A stretch of 64,000 bases of DNA from positions 50,343,025-50,407,024 of the forward strand of contig OX344763.1 in assembly GCA_947034895.1 (NCBI GenBank). Reading direction: 5' to 3'. This DNA is from Rhytidiadelphus loreus. Lineage: Eukaryota > Streptophyta > Bryopsida > Hypnales > Hylocomiaceae. How positions within the stretch are numbered: the stretch's first letter is position 1; each line of letters opens with the position of its first letter. The translations under genes and the position numbers were made by a program. The notes below the pieces were generated by a model. It saw only the letters and a program-made list of their open reading frames with translations. It had not been told where the DNA came from and ran no database searches. Positions 14,250-24,752 of this stretch are shown here, in pieces.

Positions 14250-14310
14250 AACGCGGGTTAGGGCGACCTCGAGTGAGGGGTGAGTGCGGGTGGAGGTAGG
14301 AAGAATTGGC
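14250..14310. repeat. GGGCGACYGCGGGT-type motif block (left of the TTGAG insertion)
   Basis: Short degenerate block with GGGCGACCTCGAG and GAGTGCGGGT. It appears to be one side of a larger block that continues at 18,190-18,295. The 3.8-kb element inserted between the two parts. Confidence 0.55.
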
Positions 14311-14869
14311 CTCCCTTTGCCCCCAAATTGGCAAATTTGAGTGTGGAAGTACGCATTATCTACATTAACAGAAATAATAGTCAATAGAAAATATATAGAG
14401 TAGAAATTTTTAAATTTTCCGTAATAGGTAGGGAATAGGAAGCCTAAAACCAGAAATAGGAATTAGAGCCTTTACGGAAATCCTTAAACTGTAATTAGGG
14501 TTACAGTCAGATCCGGAAACCCTATCCGGAAACCCTATCCGGAAACCCTAACCCTAATCCGGAAACCGGAAAGTTCCGGCCGAGTAGACCCTAGAGCCTA
14601 GTCCAGCTAGGGAACTTGCGGGAACGCTAGGCCAAAAAGCTACTTAACCCCCGCTGTCTCCTTCATTCTTCCTCTTTCTCCGCGTGATTATCGCGATGGC
14701 GCTTAGTGAGTGAAAGTGTGGTGAGATAGGAACGCGTTAGGGAGAGAAGGGGAGGCCGGTGCCGATCGCACCGGAAAGTAGGACGGAAGATTAGCGGAAA
14801 CTTAGCGGATCAGGCGATGGAAACTTAGCGGATACATTAGCGGAAGTGAGTCGGAAGTGAGGATAGAGT

Positions 14870-16798
14870 ATGTCGGTGGTTATGGCAGGGCCCAGTGTGC
14901 TACGGAAGTCAGGGATCACGGCCCGGATGATCAGTCCGGAAATCCCTGAGAATCTGGAACACCACCATCAGCTGGAGGACGACTTGACGGATATGGGGTG
15001 TCTAGGGTTTCTGAAAAGACCCTGGAAAATCCGGAGCAAGGAGATGATAGACGAGCTAGTCTACGGCGCTCCGAATCAGTATCACTTGACCGTTAGGGGT
15101 CGTCCAAAGTCCTGGACAGCAGAGATATGGGCCGGAGTCTATTTCGCGTCCACTAGAGGATCCGGATGGGCTGGCCGGACAGAGAAATTCGCCGCGGATA
15201 GGTTCCGGAACCCGGCGGATCCGAAGGAGGGTTACACTGCGTCTGACTGCCGGAACCCTAGGGACTAGAGACTTTTAGAGTTTCTGAGCCCCATCCTGTA
15301 TCCAGAAAAGCCCAGCCGGATTACAGTAACCTTGGCAAATACAGTCTTTGGAGCCTTAGGGGAAAGAGGGAAATCGGCCCCTAGACTAGTTAGCTGGGGG
15401 CTCATTATCCAGTTGATAGTGGATAAGCTTTCCGGAAACCTGGTGGGAAAGAAATCAAGTCCCATCAGTCCGTACCTCCTCCACTTGTATCACAAGCAGG
15501 AGGTACTCAGCAGTCCGGAGGACATCATCTACCGGCAGGGAGATAGCTTGCTCCAGTACGGTCTTCCTCCGGATTCGAATCCGACGGATGAGGAGCCGGA
15601 AGAGGAGGAGAAGTCGGAACTAGATAATGACTCACCGGACAGGCACGACTCCCGCCGGAAGAGCACGGACCCGGAATCAAGAGGGAAGAGCCAGCTTCCG
15701 GATCCTGTTCCATCCCGGAACACTGATCCGGATCTGGATATCTTCGAGTCGACCATCTCCTGGCTGCGGAGTCAGAAGGCTTCAAACGACCGGATGGCCA
15801 CTCTGATCCGGCGAGTCTGCACGGTATTGAAGGTAGTGGACGAGACGGAGATCATGGAGGCGATCAAGAACAGATCGGATCCGGAGATGATTCGCCTGCT
15901 GGAGGGACGGATCCGGGCAGTGGAGGCGGAACGCGATCATCTTCAAAACTGCGCATCATGGGCAGAGAGGGAGATGAACACCGCCAACAAACGCGCCACG
16001 GATGCGACGGAGCTGGTCCAGAAGCTCAGGGACCTCATCGACCCACCAGCGGATATCATCACCAGATCCGCACTCTGGAACAACCAGATGACCCGGGAAG
16101 GCCATATTTCCGGAACCAAGGTTGTGAAGATCTTGGTAGAATTTGAGGCACGGATCGAGGTCGCATTGAAGGAAATGCGCCAGTTGGTCGGCCACTTCGA
16201 TCTGCTCGGCGGATTGGACGCCTCGCTATTTCCGAAAATACCCGGAGGAGAGTTCCAGGAGACAACACAGCTCAATCTGGGAGCACGATCGTCGGCCCAG
16301 CAAGCACCCGGAAGATCCTCGGTGCAGAAGGAGATTACGGATGGGAGGAGGATTCTGGATCCGGTTTTGACACCCCGGAATACTTCGGTAAATCTCTTCC
16401 CACCCATTCCGGATGCCACTACAGACGTGACGGCGATGACGGAGGATCCGGTTGGGATTCAGAATCCGGCCCGGACCCATCCGGAGGAGTTCACACATAT
16501 GCAGCAGGAGACTCCTCCGCGGCCACCACCGTCGACCCCCATCGAGATCATTGATCTGGAGAAGAAGAAGGCTACCCGGCGGAAGAACAACAGCGATCCG
16601 GTGGAGGTTCTCGAGTCGGAGGAAGAGGAGGCAGTAACGAATTTGTCTTCCGAGTCAGAGTATGCGAAGACGGATCCGGGTCCGCCAAGGACCCGATCCG
16701 CAACGAAGTCCACCCCGCCGAAGCAGATCCGGCCGAAGGCGCCAATCCGGATTTCAAAGGGCGGAACGTCAGCGAAGAAGGCGCGGAAGGGTAAATGA
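14870..16798 (+). pseudogene. Gag-like protein of the 3.8-kb element, one premature stop
   Basis: This is one reading frame of 643 codons from ATG 14,870, interrupted only by TAG at 15,266. The other copy has CAG there, so the stop is a C-to-T change. The N-terminal 230 residues form a globular region containing WAGVYFAS, TLANTVFGALGERGKSAP and ISPYLLHLYHKQEVL. This resembles capsid-like regions of plant retroelement proteins, in the style of the 'putative plant transposon protein' family. An acidic linker (EEPEEEEKSE) follows, then a predicted coiled coil near residues 340-390 (LLEGRIRAVEAERDHLQ). The tail is Ser/Pro-rich and basic, ending KKARKGK. I see no zinc knuckle, protease or polymerase, so it cannot be autonomous. 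The Gag assignment is by architecture and context; the family match is moderate. Confidence 0.7.
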
Positions 16799-17074
16799 CT
16801 AGGTTGCGTAGTTGGATTGATAGTTTTAGTGTTTTGTCTTCATCGCGGGTTTTCCGGATGTGGGACCCGCTGATCCGGAACGCTAAGTAGTTCCGGATTT
16901 CTAGGAATTTAACGGCTTTCCATTTTTCCCGGAACGGTCACTTGGCTGTTGTCCGGATTTTCAGTTGGCCGTTGGCCGCTTTTTCTTTGGACCGTTTTGG
17001 TCGTGTTGTTTTGGTTTTTAAGGGCGGGCCGGCTTGTGGCCTGTCATTCCATTTTGTGTCATTCAATCTGAGCA

Positions 17075-17095
17075 CCCAAGAATAAACACCTTGGG
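17075..17095 (+). terminator. Polyadenylation signal in a hairpin, copy 1
   Basis: AATAAA (17,081-17,086) lies in the loop between inverted CCCAAG and CTTGGG. It is about 280 bp after the Gag-like stop codon. The same arrangement is conserved at 56,851-56,871 in the second copy. Confidence 0.55.
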
Positions 17096-17230
17096 AATCA
17101 TTATCTTGCGTATCGCGTCTTGATTACTTGTGTGTGGGTGTATCCGGGAGAGTGTGCAAGGTAGGAATCCGGATTGGTTGGTATCTGGATCCGGCTGAAG
17201 GTATCTTATAGAATAGTTTAGATTGAACTT

Positions 17231-17722
17231 GAGGAGCTGCGCGCGGTGCCTTTAAATCATTGGAACGGTGATCCGGTGGGATCCGGTAGTGGTCAAGGAG
17301 CTAATCCGGAACTCATGAGTAGTTTCGTGCGGAAGTCAGCAGCCGCCAAGTGGAACATTCCCAAACCATCGGAAGGTCTGCCAACCTCAAGAACGGTCGA
17401 CAGCTAGGAAGTAAGTCCTTTAGTTCCGGATTCCAACTATCCGTGGTTGTTTTGCGGTTGAGTCTAGTTTACGAGTGAGGAGCTGTGCGTGGTGCCTTTA
17501 AATCGCTGGAACGGTGATCCGGTGGGATCCGGTAGTGGTCAGGGAGCTAGTCCGGGAACTCGAGAGTAGTCCCGTGCAGAAGTCGGCAACCGCCTAGTGG
17601 AATATTCCCAAACCACCGGAAGGTCTGCCAACCTCAGGAGTAGGCGGAAGCTTGATCCGGAAAGTAGCTGAGTGTCGTTGTAGTAAGGGCGGGTGAGGGT
17701 GTATCTCTACGTGACCTACCTT
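17231..17722. repeat. 246-bp tandem duplication inside copy 1
   Basis: Two units start with GAGGAGCTG at 17,231 and 17,477. They share GGTGCCTTTAAAT, GGTGATCCGGTGGGATCC, and the run AATATTCCCAAACC followed by GGAAGGTCTGCCAACCTCA. The same duplication with the same 246-bp period exists in copy 2 (57,008 and 57,254). The duplication therefore predates both insertions. Confidence 0.85.
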
Positions 17723-18189
17723 CCGGATGGCCACCCGGAATGTTGTGAGAGGGACCATCTTTCCTTCTTACCGGACTGAGAACTTTGAGGACGGATAGTT
17801 GTTTGTTGTTTAGGAGTTGATACGTGTGTTACTTGAGTGGTGATGTTCTCCACCCCTCGAAAAGAGCAAGTGAGGACCCTCTGAGGGTAAAACAGAGGTA
17901 CCAAAAACCGGTGTGACGGATAGTGAGAGTAGAAATCCGGATCAAGGTGGATTCGTATTTGATTCCGGAAGGCAATATTTCCGGAACTTGGGTTTGTGTT
18001 GTGTTGGATCCTACTGCGGATTGTCATTTCCGGGTAGATCCGTAGTTCCGGAAGCTTATCTATCGCGACAACATCTGGAATTCCCTGGGACGATAACTCG
18101 TGTCATCTTAACGCTTTTGTGGTGTTAAAGATACCTACGCCTAGACTGCGCGTACGACATTGAGCTTTTGGAGAGGTTCTAAAGGCGAC

Positions 18190-18295
18190 TTCAGGTCTTG
18201 AGTGACTTCTTTGGGAGGAGAACACGGGTGAGGGCGACCTCTTAAGGGCAACCTAAGGTGGGGGGTGACCGCGGGTAGGGGGCGACCGCGGATGG
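18190..18295. repeat. GGGCGACYGCGGGT-type block (right of the insertion)
   Basis: Contains repeated GGGCGACCTC, GGGTGACCGCGGGT and GGGGCGACCGCGG. It continues the block at 14,250-14,310 across the 3.8-kb insertion. Confidence 0.65.
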
Positions 18296-18786
18296 ATGTC
18301 ACATTATTTAGTAACAAAAGCTAGTTGGCTCTATAAGACTCTATAGGGGTTGGTTGTAGACATAGTGTAGCTAAAATGGCCATATATTGGCCATTGGGGG
18401 GTTAAGGTAGTGTTTGGAGACTGTAAAAGGTGTGAATGAAGCTATTTTGGGGCGCCATTGGGGTGGTTGTAACCCTAGGCTGCCCCCCTTTGCTTCTCAT
18501 TCTTTTCAAGTCTTGTGTGTGAAGGTTTCGTGGAGTTTAGGAGATGGAATACCTTGAGGGTTGATTGTAGATGATGGCGGTGTTGCCAATTTACATAATC
18601 TAAGATTTTTCCTTGCATACTTCAATTTCTGTGCAAGACTAGTCATATCGAGATATAGTGGAAGCATTTGGGAGTGATTTGGATGCTTATTACTTGAAGA
18701 GAATGAGGTAGGTGCTGATGTGAGAGCACTAGAGTGATTGGAGAGGTTTGTTTTGTTGTGTTGGAGTTGGTGGCGTTGGTGGTGAC
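18296..18786. other. Spacer left of the hAT-like end, nothing recognised
   Basis: Low-coding sequence. A predicted 60-200-residue minus-strand frame across 18.5-19.1 kb is produced by the CpG-rich repeat and shows no domain. Confidence 0.4.
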
Positions 18787-18870
18787 CAGGGTTGACGAAT
18801 TTCAACGTCCGGGGGAAAATCACGTCCATTTTTTGGACGTCCAGACGTCCACATTTTTGGGACGCGCGGA
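18787..18870 (+). mobile_element. hAT-like left terminus CAGGGTTGAC with ACGTCC subterminal motifs
   Basis: CAGGGTTGACG starts at 18,787, a typical hAT-style end. ACGTCC motifs follow at once (AACGTCCGG, CACGTCC, GGACGTCCAGACGTCC). The last 2 kb of the hAT transposase gene lie just inside. The same first 10 bp occur in inverted orientation at 50,657-50,666. The 8 bp outside each end differ (GTGGTGAC versus TACTCAAC), so pairing of these ends is not proven. Confidence 0.5.
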
Positions 18871-19075
18871 CGATGTGGATGGCGTCCATCGGACGGCATT
18901 TGTCGGCCGTTCGGACGACGCGAACAGGCTGTCGGCGCGGTCGGACGACGCGAACGAGCAGTCGGCGCGGTTGGCGTGGTCGGCGGACGGATCGACGGGC
19001 GGACGGCGGACGGAAGGCGCGGACGGCGGACAGGACTGCGTGGATGGCGGACGGCGCGGACGGGCAGACATCCAT
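18808..19075. repeat. CpG-rich GGACGG block A
   Basis: Degenerate array dominated by GGACGG, GTCGGACG and GGCGGACGG, with very high CpG compared with its surroundings. It is related to blocks at 40.1, 44.2, 45.9 and 50.3 kb. It lies between the hAT-like terminus and the 3' end of the hAT gene. Confidence 0.8.
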
Positions 19076-19336
19076 AAAACAACAGTACATGAAGCCAAAT
19101 TTGATGCATTATACTATTACATTTTTGTAGGTAATACTTGATCCAGAAAATGATGCACACAATGTAATTTCAGTCAATAGTGCTTGACTATTGAAAAACC
19201 AAAAAACCTTGATGATATTTTGAACATCATTAAGTTCATGTGCATTACAATGATAGGTTCAAAAAATAAATTGCCGTTACATGCTTCCATGTAACAATTC
19301 ATTATGAACACTTGAATAATGAATTATACATCCCTT

Positions 19337-20722
19337 TCATCCCGAAGGCTGATAATCACTATCTCCTTTCAACTCTGCCCCGCTACTATGACCTCTAGTA
19401 TCCCATCCTGAATCTTCATCTTCATCGTTGTCTGACTTTTCCATATCCTCTGATAAAGATTGTACAATTGCCCCTCCTTGTACTTGCTTGGATGCAACTG
19501 ACCTCGTTGGTCGGCCCTTCCTCTGCTCTTGTTTGGCTCTTAGTATAGACTTTCCTATGCCTTCTTTAAGGCCATGAATCGGTTTTAATTTCCTCGCTGA
19601 AATTGGTTGACATACATCAGGAGGGGTTTTACCAAGACTTTGTCTCTTTGATGGGGAAATTGCAAAAGCCTCCATTAATCTTTTATTTCGAGCTTTGTGG
19701 GACTCTTTCACCGTTGGTGGTCTTACTTGCGATCCTCCTTGATTGGGTATCTTTGCTTCATTCATCTGCTGCATGTTCCATCAGACAATTTGAATGAATC
19801 ACGTTTTGTTTGGCCAGAACGTTGACCAAACATTGATGCCAATGTCTCGTCCTTCTCATCATCGCTCCATGATGAATTGAATGGATCTAGATTGACACGA
19901 AGGTGCATTCCGGTCGGACTGGTCAAATGTTGTTCAACTTGTTTCTCAAATCTTGAGCCTCCGGGACCATTCAAAGTTGTACTACCTCTTGTATGTAGTG
20001 TTGATGGACGATCGCTACGTGGTCGTAATTGGAGATCTTGCACAATTTGCTTCTGGTCTTCGACGTTGTGAACTAGCATTGGGCGACCAAACTCCGTCAC
20101 ACGTACATCTACATTCGAAGGTACTTCCACACATTCAACACTTGTATTATCCACATTCATGTCAGACTTCACCCCACACTCTCCCATGTCATTGACTTCG
20201 GGATTTTCTTCTACAAGTGCCATTGTCATGGGTAGACTCTCGAGAATTGGAATCACTTCATCTGTTTGGGGGATGCAATCATTGACAAACATTGCCTCAT
20301 TTTCCTCCACTATTTGTGCATGAGTATCCTCCGTATTGGCTAGAATCTTTTCGCTAGTCAACAACCCGGTTCCATCTACAAATTTAGCTATAGAAGGGCC
20401 ACCTTCATCATATGCACAATTGTCCTCATCCAATGGAAAATTGTAAATGTCTTCAGCATTTGTATCCTCGTCTTCATTGTTCCGATTTGGGCTCTGGAGC
20501 GGCTCATCATCCAAATTGGTGATGTCATCGTTTATAGCATCTTCATCATCAAATAGAGGATCACCATCTTCACCATCTTCATCACGCTCGTCCTCTGACA
20601 TAGAATCTTCCGACTCCACATTCTCGGTGTACCACTTCTTCTCGTCGTTTTCCTTTGATGTAGAAAGGACTTTGGAATTGGTGTACACATACACCAAATC
20701 TTGGGCTCTCTGTGGCTTCAAC
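19337..20722 (-). pseudogene. hAT transposase, C-terminal part (downstream of the MULE insertion)
   Basis: The minus-strand frame starts at the insertion point with LKPQRAQDLVYVYTNSKV. This is the sequence that normally follows the hAT dimerisation motif. It continues directly from the half ending at 37,928, and one copy of the 10-bp duplication bridges the join in frame. A long acidic tail of about 300 residues follows (EDERDEDGEDGD). A second frame (19,774-19,337) overlaps with a shift and adds a basic then Asp/Ser-rich end, so there is probably a small frameshift near 19,770. A tail this long is unusual for a hAT transposase. Function is lost because of the insertion. Confidence 0.8.
20713..20722. 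repeat. Target-site duplication, left (TGGCTTCAAC)
   Basis: This 10-bp sequence is identical to 37,918-37,927. It sits directly outside the CAGGGTTGCTA terminus. The target is inside a hAT coding exon. Confidence 0.9.
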
Positions 20723-20737
20723 CAGGGTTGCTATTGT

Positions 20738-20782
20738 GCGAGCCTAGGAGCGGGAGCCTGTGAGCCTGTGAGCCCGCGAGCA
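20738..20782 (+). repeat. GAGCC subterminal repeats, left end
   Basis: GTGCGAGCCTAGGAGCGGGA is followed by tandem GCCTGTGA and CCCGCGAGC, directly inside the left terminus. The mirror arrangement is at 37,845-37,905, and a third copy is at 60,666-60,700. They are probable transposase-binding sites, by analogy with subterminal repeats of other DNA transposons. Confidence 0.75.
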
Positions 20783-20848
20783 TGAAATTTTTTTGATGGA
20801 AAAATTTGTTTTGGAATTTGTATTTGATCAAAAAATCTGTGACGAACC

Positions 20849-20892
20849 CATGACCGTGGACTTTGGGACAACTGAAATTCTATAACCGTGGA
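20849..20892 (+). promoter_or_regulatory. Paired ACCGTGGA subterminal motifs, left end
   Basis: Two copies lie about 30 bp apart, in CATGACCGTGGA and TATAACCGTGGA. The right end has two copies on the opposite strand at 37,735-37,765. The second element end has copies at 60,823-60,850 and a weaker one near 60,900. Conservation in otherwise diverged ends suggests a protein-binding site. Confidence 0.5.
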
Positions 20893-21154
20893 TTTAGAAA
20901 ACATTTGAGGTCCGCCAAATTTAGGATCATTTGTGCACATTTAGAGGCACTTCCATTTTTGTTTGAGAACATGTCTAATATAAACTGGCTTTTAGCGTGT
21001 TCAGGGATTTAGCTAGTGTTGTAGGAATAGGAAGGTAAAGAAATGACCCCAAGATGTACGCACTCCTTTCCGTACTACTATTGATAACTTACCATTGGAG
21101 TTCTTTTTTAATTCTTTTATATTTTTATTTTTATCGTTCCACTACTTAGTACTT

Positions 21155-21350
21155 TGCAAAACCATGAAAACAGCTGGGAAATAACTATGACAATTAATTG
21201 TGACAATTAGTTCCCAGTTGCACCTTCACGGTGCTTGATGAAGCATATGATGAAAGTTATATGGGAGCTCATGCTTTCACACCCAATCCTTATGGGATAT
21301 TTGAACAACCATCTTCCTACACCCATCCCATGCATTGTATATTGCATTAA
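21155..21350. repeat. Dispersed coding-like repeat (inverted partner at 52,955-53,225)
   Basis: About 200 bp close to 90% alike by eye with the minus strand of 52,955-53,225. It encodes a short conserved frame containing NPYGIFEQPSSYTHPMHC on the plus strand. The protein is not recognised. One copy lies inside the 17.2-kb element and one lies outside, so it is either a separate repeat or a captured fragment. Confidence 0.7.
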
Positions 21351-23863
21351 CTGTACCTCGTTTTCTCCAAGCTTTTTCTAATACTAAATATTTATCGGTG
21401 AAGTTTAAGGTTTAGGGTGTAAGGGTTCATTCTCCACATTTGTCCACTAATTAGTCTGTATCATGGGAGATATTTTTTCATTACATTTTTTTATGTAAGA
21501 GAAATATCAAACATCAAACACATTGCACCGAACTTGTAGCCATAAAATACACAAATCAAATCAACATAAAAAGAGTATACACATAGTTCAACTCATAAGA
21601 TGTGTCAATCTCATGAGTCTACGTTGCTGTGGACTCTATCATAGAAACCTCACCCGAAGATGACTCTGGAGTCTCTTCTCCCTCAGAAGCTGAAACATCT
21701 AAAAAATGAACCACATTTGCAGCATATTTGGGTAAGCGAGGTTTTGGTTCTCTACAACCATTTCGTTCATACTGTGATGCCATCTTCTCGGCATACACTA
21801 GAAGATCGTAAGACTTTTCCGGACTCAAAATAAGTCTTCGTATCTTCTTCATACGATGTCCGTCCGTCACTCGTTCGTTCCTTCAAATACAAAAATCTCA
21901 ATGTTAAATCCTTGGAATTCTTGAAATGCAAGACATATTGAATCCAAAAACACACAAGTCAATATTGAATACAAAACTTACTTACTAGGTCTAATGTTGC
22001 GTGTAAACACCATTGGCTCCACGTGCACAGAATCTAAGTCAAGAGCGGCGAAAACTTCTTCTGGAGCTCATGTCACCCCTTCCATTGGAGTGGCTTTTTT
22101 CATCGGCAAGAGAATCCCATTGAAGATATTTTCATCCTTCTCCAAAGCCACAATATGCCACCCTGTGCCACGACATGCAGTAATCGATGCTCCTGCAACA
22201 GAATTATGTGAAGATTAAAACTTCAATATGTGAAGGCAACATGCGAGGTACATAGTAAGGTTGTTCACAAATAAACATTTATTAATAACATCAAAACTAT
22301 CATTTGAAAGCATGAACTAACCTGTAGCTGCGGTGCAATCGAGAACTACATCCTCTTTGTCGGTGCATCCTTCGATGAAGAATTGTAGAAACCTTGCATC
22401 CTTCTCTCGTGGTCCGCGCCAAGGCATTTTGGATTCCTTCTCGACCAACATTGTCTCCTCTGTGATATAATTGATGACCATGTCTTTCTTCTGAAGATTC
22501 CACTTTGCTTTCGTCATGGCCCTAGTCTGCCTAAACTTGAAATCTGATGGCCCTTTCTCACCTAGGTCCTTCACGAGAAGGGTAACTCCGAACTTCACAG
22601 TCTGCAAAAATGAAAACAAAATGTTAAGTACAAAAATGAATGTTCCCAAAACAATTGACATTCAAATTGCAAAGTTAAACAAACTTACCGTTTGTCCAGG
22701 GTTAATACCCGATATTAGGTCCAACTGGTTGAATGCCAACCACTCCTTCTTCATCACCAATTTCTTGAATACATTCCTTAATCCTGCAAACATACGGCGC
22801 GACTGAAGGCTGTACGAGTGAAATACAAGAATACAGCCATTGTCTTGTAAGTTTTCCTCGGCAAAGTGAAATGCATTTTGCATTCCCGCACAGGTTGGGT
22901 CCGAGTTCCATGACGGAACGCGCTTTTCAGAGATGAGTGGCACAGGGAGGTTCTCTTGGCAGTCAAAAATAATGAGATCCACCAAAGGCTCCCGGCTGAC
23001 CCTACCGTCGAACGAGCGAACTTTTCCTGCATTCATCTACAATCAAGTGATTGTTCATGTTATTAAAAAACTCACACTATAACAACTTGCTTCCAAATAA
23101 AAATTGAAGTTATAAATTGAACTTGAAGTTTAGGCATACCTTTTGAATGAAGTCCATGACTTCAATATAGGAATTTGGTGCTGAATTCCCCAAATTGTCC
23201 ATGATGTCAACAATTGACACGTTCAAAATCAACTCCTTCGATTTCACATCGTCATCGTCTAGTACCACGACCTGCATACCTTGCGTGACCATCTCCTCCG
23301 TCCACTCTGCAAGAACGGCCTTCCTCTTGATACCGCTCTGAGTTCCTTCCACTAGCTGCGAGCTCTAATCGACCGCCGATGATGCTGGAATGCCGGTATC
23401 GCCATCTTCGTTTTTCTTCCCCTTGGCCTTTGCTTTCTCCTCCTTCTCTAGTTGCTTCTCTTTCTCCTTCTCCTCCAACTTCGCCAAGCGCTCCGTCTCC
23501 TTCTTCTGCTTGTTCTCCAAAGCGATTTGGAGACGTGCCGCTTTCTTTTTGTCAGCTAGGTCCCTCTTCGCAATTGCCTTCTTTCTTTGATCTTCGGTGA
23601 GGCCTGCAAACTCGTCCACATCTAGATCAACTGCTCCGATGCCCTCCAAGGAATTTCGGAGTTCTACCTCCGACAGATGTGTGTATGAAATTGGGCAGTC
23701 AATGTACCATCCACCGCCATTGAGATGAGCGGTGGTGAACGTTCGAAGTTGATTCGGCGTGTACATGCAACTAGCAGAAGTGCGATCTAGAAAGACCGAA
23801 AGGAATGGAGGAAGGTCAGCCCTCTGAATTGCACCTTTTCCTTCAAGCTCGAACTTGAAATAT

Positions 23864-24752
23864 CTGCACCGTCGGTTACCAAAAACATTAAAGAAGAACT
23901 AAGAAAATCAAGTAAGTCAAAACAAAATGTCAAACCCATGTACTTCAATCACAAATCAAGAATTTTAACCGATCACGAAATTTGAGGTTAGAAACATTCA
24001 TTCTATAGCTTTTAGGGGACAAAATGGGGGTCCTTGCACAACCTCTCAAACATGCCTCGGATCCGAGGGAAGCTTTGTGGACTGTCCACGGACCACCTAC
24101 ACTGCTTCCTTCCTTTACTACTAACCGGTTTTCTTCTTTGAGATTGTCATTCGTAGCCATTCAAAAAGGACATGTGGAATTCATTGTTTCATTTTTAAAC
24201 CAGTATTAGCATTTTGTGTTTTCTATGCTACGCATAGCACATACTATATAGTATATATATTTGTTAAAAATTGTATATTTGAAAAAAAAAAAAAGTGGTA
24301 ATATCAATAAGTCTTCAAACGAAAATATTTTGGTGGATTTTATACTTATATTGTAAACCCTATATACATTGAAATGTACAATATTGATTTTAATGAATGA
24401 AGTATATGCAACACGAAATCTTCAAACAAATATTCATACATTGAAATGTAGAACAATCTCTATGATTATTAGCAATAATGATAAAAGTTTTATTAAATTG
24501 AATTTTTTGATTTTAAGCTTATGAAATCAAAAGAGTTTAATTTAAGGCCAACCAAAATTTAAAACTACACTTCTACAATCTTACTTTGTTTGACCATCAT
24601 GACATCATTAAACGTTTATAATATTAATTTTTTACACAATTCATCTTATAGTGGGTGAACTCTGTAATATTGCAATATGGAAAAATGAGATACACTAAAG
24701 GGTTTTGCAGTGTTTTCAAGTTGAACAATATCTTAGGGTATTAATGACGTAC
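23864..24752 (-). other. Intron 7 of the ParB/methyltransferase-like gene
   Basis: An 889-bp AT-rich intron with GTACGT donor and TGCAG acceptor. It contains poly-A and TATATA stretches and no coding exon that I can support. Confidence 0.6.

Larger units (their letters stand above)
14342..18159 (+). mobile_element. 3.8-kb TG...CA retroelement-like unit, copy 1 (TSD TTGAG)
   Basis: The unit begins TGTGGAAGTACGC and ends GCGTACGACA. It is flanked by a perfect 5-bp duplication TTGAG (14,337-14,341 and 18,160-18,164). TG...CA ends with 5-bp duplications are the hallmark of LTR-retrotransposon integration. I find no long direct repeat between the two ends, so this is not a normal two-LTR element. 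It could be a solo LTR that carries an ORF, or a terminal-repeat-less Gag-only derivative. Internally it has a leader with CCGGAAACC repeats, a Gag-like ORF, an AATAAA signal in a hairpin, and a 1-kb tail with a 246-bp tandem duplication. The whole unit is unusually rich in TCCGGA. It matches the copy at 54,172-57,937 along its full length. Confidence 0.85.

Noticed and set aside
14515..14565. CCCTAACCCTAA-like sequence as a telomere remnant (also TTTAGGG patches near 44.75 and 58.99 kb)
   Set aside because: Only a few degenerate units mixed with CCGGAAACC. In the first case it lies inside the 3.8-kb element and is shared with its other copy.
17190..17205. TGGTATC as a methionine-tRNA primer-binding site
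   Set aside because: Only seven bases match before divergence (TGGATCC follows). No CA-ending LTR boundary precedes it.
18506..19160. Arg/Pro/Asp-rich frames over the CpG-rich block near 19 kb, and similar ones at 44.2, 45.9 and 50.4 kb
   Set aside because: Composition follows the hexamer repeats, frames are open on several strands at once, and no conserved domain is present.
20713..20730. Assigning the 17.2-kb element to hAT because it starts CAGGGTTG
   Set aside because: The duplication is 9-10 bp, not 8, and the internal transposase is MULE type with a SWIM finger. The hAT gene belongs to the interrupted target.
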